This document shows positions 53,655 to 64,000 of a stretch of DNA of 64,000 nucleotides, one piece after another. Every line of letters starts with the position of its first letter. Position 1 is the stretch's first letter. The translations under genes and the position numbers were made by a program. This DNA is from Loripinus fragilis (lineage: Eukaryota > Mollusca > Bivalvia > Lucinida > Lucinidae), in contig OZ026524.1 in assembly GCA_964019695.1 (NCBI GenBank), positions 65,479,066-65,543,065 on the forward strand. Reading direction: 5' to 3'. The notes under the pieces were generated by a model. It was given only the letters and a program-made list of their open reading frames with translations, had not been told where the DNA came from and searched no databases.

Positions 53655-54560
53655 TAACATTTCGCATAACACATACGTGTACTATAGTTAGACAGTGAGA
53701 TCGTATTATATGTTTTGGTCAGTTATTGAAAGATTTAACGGTTTGGGATTTAGCTTACCTAAACTTTTTGTGGATTAATACATGTACTGTTGAATTACAA
53801 TAGCAATAATCATGCATTCATGAAAAAGAAATGCGGCGGTCGACTTTCCGAACCAAAAGCCGAATGGGCTCTGTTGACAGCCTCTCAATAACAACTAACA
53901 TTTACTGTGTAGGGCCAAGATAGCCACAATGATAAAACAGGCCAATAATATGCAGGCTGTTTTGCGTCTTTATTGTTCCCATTGGCATTCCTCATGATAT
54001 TCAAACTCAAGATTTGAAGAAGAGCAAATAAATAATTAATTGAAAGATTGAACCCGTAAAGCGCCAAACACAAAAATAGCTGAATTCGCAAACAATGTAG
54101 ATGCAGATGAGTCAGCTGACAATGAGTTTTCATCTGGATCTAGAGAGTTTGCCCTCAAATCTTTGATTTTTCGTCAAAATGCAGTTTATAGCTTTTTTTA
54201 AATTTACAGATTTATCTGGGCCAGTTGGGTTTTTTTGCGCTTTGCGAGTAAATATATTTGTTTTGTCAAACCAATTGAAATACAACACATGCCCGTGTCA
54301 TGAGAAAATCTACTTTTGCATATGCATGCATCTTACCATTTGCTTTGTTTTTGTTATTTAATAGAGCCATCACTAATTTCTAAATAAAAATTTCAAGCCT
54401 CAATCAATCTTTTGTAGCTGTGCAGATCGGTTTGTATCGAAACAGGCCAGAAGCACCGAAGATTGGTTTCTTACCACCAGACTCATATTAAGAGGGAAAT
54501 ACATAGCAACAGTCTTTTTTGCTCTTTTATGCTTTCAAATTTAATTGCAGAGTAAAATTA
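53655..54560. other. Unassigned sequence
   Basis: Short open frames only, with no recognised domain. Confidence 0.4.
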
Positions 54561-54562
54561 AT

Positions 54563-54788
54563 GGACAACCGTTAGCCCAGTCGGTAGAGTTACTGACTCT
54601 TGATCGCAAGGTTGTGGGGTTGAATCTCACCAGGGGCCCGGTATTGTGTCCTTGAGCAAGTCATTTCCTCCTCATTGCTTGAAGTACTAGGTATACCCAG
54701 GAAACCGCCCCGACATGGCTGAAATTGTTTTACTTGGGCGCTAAGCATCAACCCAAACAAAAGAGTATTATTATGTTTCATATTATTA
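54563..54788 (+). mobile_element. tRNA-derived SINE, second type
   Basis: The head has TTAGCCCAGTCGGTAGAG (A box) and GGGTTGAATCTC (B box). The body has GTGTCCTTGAGCAAGTCATT, shared with the SINE at 5019, and the tail is ATT-rich. The tail abuts the next element, so its target duplication cannot be seen. Confidence 0.8.
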
Positions 54789-56913
54789 TTCCACTGGACG
54801 GCGATTCCGCTACGCTCATGGCGATCAGGGTTTTTCTCTAAAATTATTCTAAATCGCAGCGGAAGCGTAGACAACCACACAATTTGGAGACTTGGCGCTT
54901 CAAGTACGCTTCCACTACATTTCTACTACGCTTCCGTAACGCTGCTGCTACGATCACACTACAACAATGTAGATCTCGCTACGCTTAGTCTACGCTGATG
55001 GCGATGTAGCAGTGACCTTGCTACGACCTAGGCGATGGAGCAACGCTTTCGTTGTGCTTTTGTTTCCTTTCTATACTTAAGGACTTTAAAAACGCATCAC
55101 CTGCTTAAATGCTAATTTATGTCGAAAATTGGATATTTTCATTATTTGAAAAATAAAATTGACAAGTTCCGTCATTTAGCTTGCATTCAATAAGAAAATC
55201 GAAACCCCGTGGCTTATGTTTGCCGTGACGTCGCGATAATTCTGAGACAACTCAAATTCAAAAAGTCACAGAGTCCCCAAACCTTCCATTATGAACGAAA
55301 AAAAGTTTTCGAACTGATGTTTGTTCTTGAAAGCAAAGGGAAAGGCAAAATCAAATTACGAAGTTTTAGGCCCCTGGCAACGTTCATTACGTATACATGA
55401 CGCCATTGATTTTTAACGTTTGTTTGTTGGTTTGTTTGTTTGTTTGATTTGATTCATTACGTCCACTCAACAATCTTTCAGTTATGCAGAAGGGTCTTCC
55501 TGGGTTGAACCAGTACTAAGCTAGGATATATGTGTCTTGCTCAAGTACCACAATGCAGTGACGCCGGTGAGGCTCGAACCCACGGCCCTTCGGTCTGGAG
55601 TCAAGCACTCTACCACTGAGCCACTGCGCTCCCGATTTTTAACGTAATTGGCCGTTTATATCCCAAGTATCAGGAATAATCAAAATCTTTTTATTACTAA
55701 CAGATACTCCCCAATCAGTTGCATAAAAGACAAAAGTATCGCGACATACGCGGACGTCACCCGTCTGTTATTGACGTTTGAAAATTTAAGACTGATGTTA
55801 GCAAAGAAACGCTGCGAGTGGGAGTGTAATAAAACGATTATTTCTGAAAACTTTTGTGTTTTTCCATTTGTTAAGACATCTGGCTACCGTCTAAAAGTGT
55901 ATTTTTTCAAATTGAATCAAATTCACATTTGTCAGACGACAATTGTTGAAAGACACTTACGTCTATATTACGTCAGAGTGAACAGTATGAGCAAATCGAA
56001 ATAATGGCAAATCATGGTCCATTTTGCAAGAGGATAAAAAATGATAAAGAAAGCATCCTCAATTTAATCATTTGGAAGAGACAGAGAATGTAAAATGGTG
56101 CGTTTTTAAAGTCCCTCAGTATATATAAATCTGAAGTCCAACCGAAGTATCTTACGATAGACGCGCTCAAGTCACTATGCTTCAGCTATGAATCACAGAC
56201 TTATTATTTTGGGTGATGAGGTCCAGGCATGACAGAGGCGGAGGGTCAAAAGGTCCTGGGTCCATCCATGATTATCCGCAGACAGATGGCTACACTTTGG
56301 GAACTATGACCAACTAATAAGAGCAATGAGGTTGGAAGATGGCTCTTCATTTTTCAATTACACGAGAATGGAACCGCCCAGAGTAGTCCTAGAATGCAAA
56401 AGAGCGACACCAATTTTAGGAGGACAATTGAACCAGGCCTGGAGTTGGCCAGGACGCCAAGAGCGTGGCAGAGGCGCCGAAGTTGAATATACCTAAACAG
56501 CACAGTCGCCGCGGAAGCGCAGTGGTCGTAGCGAGAGCGTACAGAGCGTAACCAAACCGCTAAGAGCGTACAGGTAGCATAAGCGTAGCTGCATCGCGGA
56601 TGAATAACTCGGCGATTTCGCTACGATGTGACGGCGATTGTGCTACGGTGCTCATGATGCCGCCGCGAAACGGCTACGCTCATGATGATCTTACTAGGAT
56701 GTGCCTACGCTTCAGTTGCGCTTCGAGTCCACGGCGATGTCGCTGCGTAAATTTTGAGCAAGTCAAAACAGTCGTCGTGAGGTGGTGATCATGAAGATTC
56801 TAATAAGCTTCTACTACGACCTTGGCGCTTCTACTACGTTCTTGCCGTTTCTGCTGCGATCCGCGTCATTTTGACCAAAATTTCGAATTGTAGGGAATCG
56901 CTGTCCAGTGGAA
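54789..56913. mobile_element. 2.1-kb non-autonomous TIR element with a nested SINE
   Basis: TTCCACTGGACGGCGATTCC on the left and GGAATCGCTGTCCAGTGGAA on the right differ by one base in the inverted repeat. The subterminal regions are dense in CTACGCT, GGCGAT and CTACGAC words, in both orientations. A SINE lies inside (55420-55633). Remaining frames (55209-55400 and 55648-56004) show no transposase features. Confidence 0.85.
55420..55633 (-). mobile_element. tRNA-derived SINE with 12-bp target duplication
   Basis: Reverse-oriented copy of the SINE at 5019. The minus strand gives GAGCGCAGTGGCTCAGTGG and GGGTTCGAGCC boxes and a CAAACAAACAAAC tail. GATTTTTAACGT flanks both sides (55408-55419 and 55634-55645). 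It inserted into the 2.1-kb TIR element, so it is younger. Confidence 0.93.
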
Positions 56914-56914
56914 T

Positions 56915-58035
56915 GGGGGATTTTAAATGAATAATATGAATATTTTGCACTGTGCAGGCTCAGTGGTGGTTTATCAGGTCAAGCTCAAACCAGCCTGCCC
57001 AGCTACAGGGACTAGTTACAAAAGTGAAATTTCAGGCCTCGCTTCTTTAGCTATCGAATTTAGCAAAGAAAGAATAACGAATGCCCTGATCAGACTGGGC
57101 CGTTGCGAGGCTGTTTTGCTCATTTGTTTTTCGCATCCAACACCATCGTGTTTTCTAGCATGTGGGCTCATATTTTAACATGCTACCCAGATCTTAGTGT
57201 TTGTGGTATTATTGAATATAAATTGAAGAACGCTTAAGGACCAGAGATGGAAACTTTAGGATTAAAAAACTGTAACGATACTCATGCCCATCAATTTTAA
57301 TATTTGTTTTGAGTGCTCAAAAGAACCGTCTCATTAAGACGGTTTCTTCAAGTACCCACAACAATGTTTGGATTGGGCGCGACAAAAAAAATTATACGGC
57401 ATTTTTTGCATTGATGATAATGATTAATACATTTTTGCAACAACGTTATTTGTTTATGATTACTGCATGAAAATACAGGGGTTTCATGAAGCAGCTCAAT
57501 TAATGTCAAGAAAATTAATCAATAAATAAAATAAAGTTTAGTTGTATTAAATTCCATTTTTCCATCATCATGTCACAAAAAAGCGCAGTCGGTAACGTTT
57601 TTGAATACAGATTCGCGTCTGACTATAGATCCAGGGGTCACATGTTTGATCCCGGCCCTGACCCATACTGTTGTAAAATTGATCATGAATTTATTTCTAA
57701 GGTCATTCTCCTCCCTTATGCTGATTTATTAAAGAAGGGTTGTCAGTTACAAGCGAAAGTATGTGCTCGAACTACTGGTAGCTTGCCCAGAAAAAAAGTG
57801 TGGTTAGGTGAAGTTCAGAACTGACCATCCCTCATGACCTACGCTGTTGACTGGAACGTAAACCAACAAAACAAAAAACACAAAAAATATTCAAAAACAT
57901 TAATAACGGGACATTTGTGTTCAATGCTCATTAAGTATATTTTACATGTTTGAAAATTAGACAGATAACACTAGTTATATGCATAAAACAGATAAGAACA
58001 GCAGTTTGGTGGTGCCACATGCTGCTCTAAGCATG
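56915..58035. other. Mostly unassigned, with one small hairpin repeat
   Basis: The 57300-57370 segment is a family E hairpin (ACCGTCTCATTAAGACGGTT). At about 57590-57665 a degenerate tRNA-like B box (TTTGATCCC) may mark an old SINE. No gene recognised. Confidence 0.45.
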
Positions 58036-58037
58036 TA

Positions 58038-59240
58038 CACTGACCCAAAATGAAAACTTTACACTTTATTTCTTTGAAAAACTGTTTTGTTAGTATACAT
58101 GTCGTTGTAAGATTTACGAATGCTTATTGAGACTTCGTCGCAGATAACGATTATGCAATTTTTATTCCAATCCCAGGTCTATTCAAGCGTCAACGCCTGA
58201 AAAACGTGTTCCTTACGTTGCACGTGCTGAGGAACAGGTGGTCAACTAAAAGCTTTAAAACCGACAAGAAAACATTTGCAGCTGAGTACTGGTAATAAAA
58301 AATAATTTATTGTTACACAACGCTTCCATTTAGTGACGGCACGTCTTTCCAAAGATCAAAGAAACCAAGTTATTGGCGTGCTCATTGCGGGGCCAACAGT
58401 AAATGATTTCGCGCATCACTTTGGCTGCTCTAGACAGACTATTCACTATCTTATGAACCGGTACAACAAATCTGGGTATGTCAGAGTTCGTGCAAGACCT
58501 GGTCGCGCACGTGTGACGACGTAACGTCCTTATCGCGTTAACGCGTTAACTCGACCACGTAATCGTTTTAAACGGCAACCATTATTGCTCGTCTTTGAGG
58601 GGTTCATGCACAAAAGATATTTAGCCATTTTGTGCAAATTAACGGACCTAGCATTTTCCAGCATGACAATGCAAGGCTTTACACAACACGTAAATAACCA
58701 CATAATTCCATGCTAAAATAACGTCAACCTCTTGACTTGCCTGCTTCATCCCGGGTCATGAACCCCTTAGAACACGCATAGGATGAATTGGGTTGGAGGA
58801 TCAGGTCCAATCATCAAATGGATGCATTAAATGACTCCAATACGCACCTCTGTTAGCATTGTATACGTATCCCTAACGTGTTCATACAACGTTACGTAAG
58901 TTCAATGAGGCGACGTATTCTGCTAAGTATTCGTAAAAATGGAGATCACACTGGTTACTGATGATCTTTTTAACATCACTAAAAGCACACAGTCAGTAAT
59001 TTCTTGTTTCCCAAATCTGTGTGACTGTTTTTATTGTTTTAGAAATTTTCATTTTGACCCCTCTGAACTGAATTGTTTATAAAAATTATGCAATTTATAA
59101 TTTTCATCCAATATTTTTTTTTCAGAGACATCGATAAGGCATTGAAGATTCGATGATCGAAAAAATTAACCCCGAAACTTAATTTATCATCAAAATATAT
59201 ACTTTTGAATACTATGTAAAGTTTTCATTTTGGGTCAGTG
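58038..59240 (+). mobile_element. Tc1/mariner-like element with TA target duplication
   Basis: The termini CACTGACCCAAAATGAAAAC are perfect inverted repeats of 26 bp. TA flanks both ends (58036-58037 and 59241-59242). This is a complete 1203-bp insertion carrying a broken transposase. Confidence 0.93.
58333..58960 (+). pseudogene. Broken Tc1-like transposase
   Basis: The frame 58333-58524 reads LSKDQRNQVIGVLIAGPTVN, then HFGCSRQTIHYLMNRYNKSG and RVRARPGRARVTT before a stop. This is the paired helix-turn-helix DNA-binding part of a Tc1-type transposase, ending in its GRPR-like hinge. Downstream, with frameshifts, the DNA matches the C-terminal catalytic part: FQHDNARLYTTR, then NPLEHA.DELGWRIR, and finally MRRRILLSI..NGDHTGY. 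Those segments correspond to the second Asp and the final acidic residue of DDE/D. The middle, with the first catalytic Asp, is missing, so about 400 bp appear deleted. It cannot encode active protein. Confidence 0.85.
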
Positions 59241-59679
59241 TATCTTTTAATTAGCATTATACTGCCACAGAGGAAATACATGCTGTGCGTTTATAGCCAC
59301 TTAATTATCTTTCATGAACTGTTTGGTTTTGGGGTCTCAAGGAAAATGTGGGTTTGTTTGTAAGACTGTTACTGTGTTTCCATGTTTAAAGTGATAGTGA
59401 CCCCCGTTTTTGCCAATTATTCTTTAATGGTGATTTTAATTGAAAAATAATTAGAAAAAAAATGAATTGAGATATAGACCGCGTAATTAAAGTTTATTTT
59501 TCTCGCATAAATAGGCTGAGATTAGATGAATTTTGGCGTGCATTTGCTGCTCCTCTTTGAATTAGTCCCCAAGTGAACCTAACGATATAAATATGGCTTA
59601 TACAGCTCAGTGGAGGTAATTCGTCAGGCACACGGATAAGAGTGCGTAACAGAAAATTGATTTTCCTATATCTCAACCA

Positions 59680-59790
59680 AAACATATGTTGTGGGTACTG
59701 GAAGCAACCGTCTCGATGAGACGTTTCTTTTGAGCAGACATAACGTATGTTTAAACTGATGAACACAATCGCAATTTCACGCTAAAAATT
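59680..59790. mobile_element. Small hairpin repeat family E, copy 3
   Basis: GTTGTGGGTACTGGAAGCAA and ACCGTCTCGATGAGACG form a stem. TATGTTTAAACTGATG follows, as in copy 1. Confidence 0.65.
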
Positions 59791-59849
59791 GCTTAACTGA
59801 CCCAAGATTCATGCATTAAGCTATGATTCACCGCTTATACCGACTTATA

Positions 59850-60530
59850 AACTTACACGAACATTCAAATTTTTTATGTCAAATATAAAGATAAATCCAA
59901 TATTCAGATTTTGAATCTCGAAAAAAAGAATATCAAACTAAATCTGACGTTCGAATTTTAAATATCGAACATAAAAGTCAATCAGCATTTTATTTTTGAA
60001 TCTCTAATATCAATCTCATTCCAGCGTTCGAATTTTGAATGTCAAATATCTTTTATCAAATTCAGTCCAAAATTCAAATTTGTTGAATCTCGAATATCAA
60101 ACGCAATCTCGAATGACAAACTCAATTCAACATTCAAATGTTTTGAATGTCGAATATTGAATTCATTGGTATCAATGTCGAGTATCAAATATCAAAATAA
60201 AATATTACACAGAATTTGAACTGATTGAGTTTGATATTCATTATTCGTAAGTAATGACAAAAATGAATACTGGGTTGAGTTTGATGTTCAATATTTGAGA
60301 ATCAAGAAAATGAGCGTTGGATAAGAATTATATATAATATTCGAAATTCGAAATTTTAATGTTGCATTGAGTTTGATATTCGTTATTCGAGAGTCAAAAA
60401 AATTTAGCGTTCGATGAGGTTGATAATTTTTATATAAAATTCGACATTTGTATTTTAATGTTGAATTGAATTTGATATTCGACGTTACAATTTGAATGTT
60501 GGATCGTGTTTTATGTTCGAGATTAGAAAA
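59850..60530. repeat. AT-rich minisatellite that reverses orientation in the middle
   Basis: Left of about 60190 the units read ATTCAAATTTTGAATCTCGA and AATATCAAACTCAATC. Right of it they read TTGAGTTTGATATTCG and the complement. Related units (CTGAAATTGAATCTCGAAAA) appear at 62430-62525. Confidence 0.75.
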
Positions 60531-60534
60531 ATAT

Positions 60535-60945
60535 GCAGGAAAAAGGATACATAAGCTGAAAAGCTGGTGGGCGTTTTAAAGGAGATCCTATAAACTCAAA
60601 AGAAAATGCATATTGCTTCGAGCTATAAATGATAAAATCTCATGTGTTGGTCCATCATGCTGCCAACGAAGACCCTGATCAGCCATACTCATACGTGCTG
60701 GCTCTAGTACATGTTAGTTACCTCTATAATGTCAACAAAGCCTATGATCGGCCAAAAACTGGAGTGCTGACGTCTGTGACTTTTCTTATTTCTTACTTCT
60801 AACGTTTACAGTCAGCTTTTATGCATCCGCGCATGCTTGCAAACGTGCGTGACTACACTCCTGTGTCTGTATGGGTGTATGTATAAACGAATGATTGCGT
60901 GCTTACGTTCCGGCATGCAGCCATGCGTCTGTCTGTCTGTCTGGC
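60535..60945. other. Unassigned sequence before the ATGT arrays
   Basis: No gene recognised. Confidence 0.4.
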
Positions 60946-61945
60946 TGCATGTATGTATGTATGTATGTACGCACGTACGTGCGTACCTATAAACTAACGT
61001 ACGAACGTATGTATGTATGTATGTATGTATGTATGTATGTATGTATGTATGTATGTATGTATGTATGTATGTATGTATGTATGTATGTATGTATGTATGT
61101 ATGTATGTATGTATGTATGCATGCATGCATGCATGCATGCATGCATGCTTGGGTACATACATGCATGCTGGACGCATGCATGCATGCTTGAGTGCAGGTA
61201 AGGATTCGTGGGTAGATGTACATGTATGTATGTACATGTATACTTCGATGCGTAGATGGATGGATGTATGTATCTATGCATGCATGCATGCTTATTCGTT
61301 TGTAAGTTTGTATGTATGTATGAACGTACATGGGTGCATGCATGCATGCTTGGATGCATGTAAGCATTCATGGATGGATGAACATGTATGTTAAATATGT
61401 ATGCTTGTATGTATTTGTGTATGTATGTAAGTACATGTTAATGTATGTATATGTATGTGGGTACATATATGTATGTACATGCATGTATGTACGTAGGTAT
61501 GTATGTGTGTATGCACATGTACGTACGTACGTACGTACGTACGTACGTATGTATGTATGTATGTATGTATGTATGTATGTATGTATGTATGTATGTATGT
61601 ATGTATGTATGTATGTATGTATGTATGTATGTATGTATGTATGTATGTATGTATGTATGTATGTACATACGAACGTATGTACCTATGTACTAATGTATGT
61701 ATGTACTAATGTATGTATGTATGTATGTATGTATGTATGTATGTATGTATGTATGTATGTATGTATGTATGTATGTATGTATGTATGTATGTATGTATGT
61801 ATGTATGTATGTATGTATGTACGTTTATATATGTATGTATGCATGCATGCATGCTTGGGTACATGCATGCATGCTTGGACGCAAATATGCATGCTTGGTT
61901 GTATGTAAGTATTCGTGGATGGATGCACATGAATGTATGTATGCT
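60946..61945. repeat. (ATGT)n satellite block of about 1 kb
   Basis: Long pure ATGT runs at about 61007-61118, 61549-61663 and 61706-61820 alternate with (ATGC)n (61117-61147) and (ACGT)n (61520-61548). Repeated GCATGCATGCTTGG-type boundary segments recur at 61125, 61335 and 61845. All six frames are open across it (MYVC/HTYI peptides), so the long frames here are artefacts. Confidence 0.98.
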
Positions 61946-62024
61946 TTTTAAAGGTGTATATCCATACGATAGAGCTCGATTGGAGCCAGCTAAGTTGCAT
62001 TGAAATACAGATATGTTGGTATAA

Positions 62025-62306
62025 AAAGTAAAGTAAAGTGCTTGTTTATTATAGTGTCACCCCTATTGAAAGGGCCAGCCATTTCTGACTTATGAGACAC
62101 CTCAACTTGTCACATTTACTTCCCAAATCCCATCCTTTTGTCAGGCACCAGGCAGGCTAGGAATCGGTAACCATTACGTTTAACTAGCTGGCGGCTCACC
62201 AACCGGCCGTATCAGAACGAACCCTAATGTCACCGACACTTGGAATCGAACCTTCGACCTCCCGCTCCCGAAGCGGATGCCTTATCCACTAGGCTATCGG
62301 GACCGG
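62025..62306 (-). mobile_element. tRNA-derived SINE, third type, with 13-bp target duplication
   Basis: The minus strand reads CCCGATAGCCTAGTGGATAA (A box) and GGTTCGATTCC (B box), then a body of about 200 bp ending in TTTACTTTACTTTTT. TATGTTGGTATAA flanks both ends (62012-62024 and 62307-62319). The head resembles the tRNA-like modules of the 14.3-16.1 kb palindrome. Confidence 0.93.
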
Positions 62307-62429
62307 TATGTTGGTATAATAATGATCGGATCCGGAATTTTTTCGTGTTTTAGTAATTTATCCTGCATTGTTAATAGCGTTACCGAATGTCTGGTTTTGA
62401 ATATCAAAAGTAATTAATATCGAAAATCA

Positions 62430-62525
62430 AACTAACTTCTGAAATTGAATCTCGAAAATAAAAAATAAAAACTTCTGTAATTGAATCTCGAAAATTGAGC
62501 TATCTTCTGAAATTGAATCTCGAAA
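62430..62525. repeat. Three-copy short tandem repeat
   Basis: ACTTCTGAAATTGAATCTCG variants, three times. Confidence 0.8.
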
Positions 62526-62835
62526 AAGCGGACTTACATGTAGTTGGCTTGCGAACATCAAATGCGCATGCCAGTTTGTGCATCCGCGCAGCCTTAGCGG
62601 TGCATTTAATATGTACACTCTATAAAGTATAATTGATGAACTTTCCACGATCAAAGTTTCACCATTTCGTTTCAATCAGTCGTTAAAACATTGCGACGAA
62701 CTGAGTTTTTCTCGAGAAAATCGGACTTACATGTAGTTGACTTGCGAACAATAAATGCGTAGACCAGTCTGCGCATCAATACAGACTGATCAACGCCTAT
62801 ATTATTCACGGTCCGTAAAGTGTAATTGATTAACT
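62526..62835. repeat. Direct duplication, about 193-bp spacing
   Basis: CGGACTTACATGTAGTTG, CTTGCGAACA and GCGCATC/AGACTG blocks occur at about 62529 and again at 62722. Confidence 0.75.
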
Positions 62836-62861
62836 TTCATGGGCAAAATTCAGCTTTCTTG

Positions 62862-62925
62862 ATAGATAGATAAATGAATATATTTAGCAAAAGGCCAATC
62901 GGCCCATGAGTTACTTTTATAAATA
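62862..62925 (-). repeat. Possible retroelement 3' tail
   Basis: The minus strand reads GGGCCGATTGGCCTTTTGCT then ATTTATCTATCTATCA. A GGCC hairpin followed by TATC-type tails is common at LINE or SINE 3' ends. No body was identified. Confidence 0.35.
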
Positions 62926-62929
62926 TAAC

Positions 62930-63890
62930 AAGTGTAGCTCAAAAACAAAATACAAGAGATCTACCAATAAAAAAAGAGGATTCAAATTTGGGAGGATTAA
63001 GATTATCTTTTGTGTTGATAATTTTAATCGTCCTTTGTAATTTTAATGTGTTTGTCTACGTAATATAAGTTGGGGTCACCCTAAAACGCTGAATTTTCTG
63101 CTGAATTCAGCAACTTGCTGATCAGCTATAATACCCTAAAGCGCTGAACTGCTGATTTGCTGATTTTTTTTATATAATATGTTTTGAACTTTGTTATGCA
63201 TAATTATTTGAAGAGTTTATGTTTTTGATGTTTATTCATGTATCAAATTAGTACTTTGAAGATGAAATAGCGTTATGTTCTTATTTTTTTATGTTGTTTG
63301 TCGGACGATATTAATTATTATTTCTTTGTAGTTTAAAAGTATTTTCAACTTTGTCGATTGATTTATCAGTGTTTGTGTGTCGTTTGTGTATCGTTTGTGC
63401 ATCGTATAAATAATTGCTTTGATAATTGGAGATGGCCAGATTAAGTATTTTAGTGCATATGTGCAGGACAGTAGGATCCACCTGGATGCAGGGTTGAAAA
63501 ATTGGTAACTTTGCCAGCCATGAAAGAAGCTATCCCTGCTGCATCAGTATACTCATTTATGAGACGCATTATGAGATTTCCAACCATGCGGTATATGATC
63601 CCAAATAAGAAAGGCCAGGTGTTGATCAAATCGGGATTACTGGGAAGGTGTCAACCTGTGATTAAAACACATCTGGTTGCATGACGAGGTGTGTTATTCT
63701 GACAGTTAGTAGCTCGATGTCAATTTCCATTGGTCTGCGGCCATGTAATATGGCGTTACATAAGGGTCTGCACTGTTTTATAGGGATCTAGATCGGGCCC
63801 GGCGTTTGGTCAATGGAAGCTATTAAACACGACCCCCAATTATATGCAATGGAACATCCTAACTAATTTGATTGTAAATGGATCACACAT
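62930..63890. other. Unassigned sequence
   Basis: Includes two copies of CCCTAAA(A/G)CGCTGAA near 63080 and 63132. No recognised gene; the frame 63502-63684 shows no known domain. Confidence 0.4.
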
Positions 63891-63897
63891 GAAGGGG

Positions 63898-64000
63898 ACA
63901 AGACAACTCGTCGACAGAACTATTCGTCGACACATTTTTTGAGAAAACTCGTCGACAGATCGTGAGACAAATCGTCGACACTTTATGAGACAAATCGTCA
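63898..64000. repeat. CGTCGACA tandem repeat, continues past the window
   Basis: GTCGAC occurs at 63910, 63927, 63951 and 63974 in units such as GAGACAAATCGTCGACA. The right boundary is outside the window. Confidence 0.85.

Noticed and set aside
53885..54133. 82-residue minus-strand frame with a hydrophobic stretch
   Set aside because: No signal-peptide context, splice partner or known family. Probably chance in AT-rich DNA.
55648..56004. 118-residue frame inside the 2.1-kb TIR element
   Set aside because: No recognisable domain or DDE-type motif and no splice context. Could be chance in this composition.
60812..62003. Open frames up to 192 residues on both strands (MYVC/HTYI repeats)
   Set aside because: They are produced by the ATGT tetranucleotide array, which has no stop in any frame. 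There is no start context, domain or splice signal.

Overview
The window looks like nuclear DNA of a bivalve-type mollusc. This is an inference. It is AT-rich and intron-rich, with split coding exons and GT-AG splice sites, and it is packed with small inverted-repeat transposons, tRNA-derived SINEs, a decayed LINE, a decayed Tc1-like element, foldback palindromes and very long ATGT microsatellites. There are no operons or bacterial-style genes.

One gene can be assembled with confidence, on the minus strand. Six exons (47159-46994, 45728-45587, 40677-40498, 33445-33182, 31605-31343, 12477-11819) join in phase into a 1674-nt reading frame of 557 residues. It has a signal peptide, the three active-site motifs of a class C beta-lactamase/penicillin-binding-protein-like fold (SVTK, YNN, HSG), and a hydrophobic C-terminus resembling a GPI-anchor signal. 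Intron 5 is about 18.9 kb and is filled with repeats.

On the plus strand at the left edge, an exon encoding the N-terminal half of a KMT5A-like SET domain (1923-2091) and a terminal exon with an RPW-containing basic segment (4417-4667) probably belong to one incomplete or decayed gene. The second half of the SET domain was not found.

Layout: 1-5 kb, a TIR element with CCGT and 151-bp repeats plus SET-gene exons and small MITEs. 5-9 kb, a SINE, a LINE relic and minisatellites. 11.8-12.5 kb, the last exon of the lactamase-like gene. 14.3-16.1 kb, a 1.8-kb palindrome with tRNA-like modules. 17.5-18.1 kb, a nested TIR element. 19.7-24.3 kb, an AT-rich region bounded by diverged long inverted repeats. 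24.9-31.3 kb, a giant foldback split by another transposon. 31.3-47.2 kb, exons 5 to 1 with MITEs between them, including a remarkable six-copy array of partial exon-2 duplicates (44779-45580). 47.2-64 kb, no recognised host gene but many repeats: two complete MITE families, a palindromic minisatellite, a 2.1-kb TIR element with a nested SINE, a Tc1-like relic, about 1 kb of ATGT arrays and a SINE with 13-bp target duplications.

The most interesting observation is the exon-2 array. Each unit keeps an open frame, the SxxK catalytic motif, the donor site and matching splice phase, and five of the six keep an AG acceptor. Mutually exclusive use of these units as alternative active-site exons is therefore possible, though unproven.
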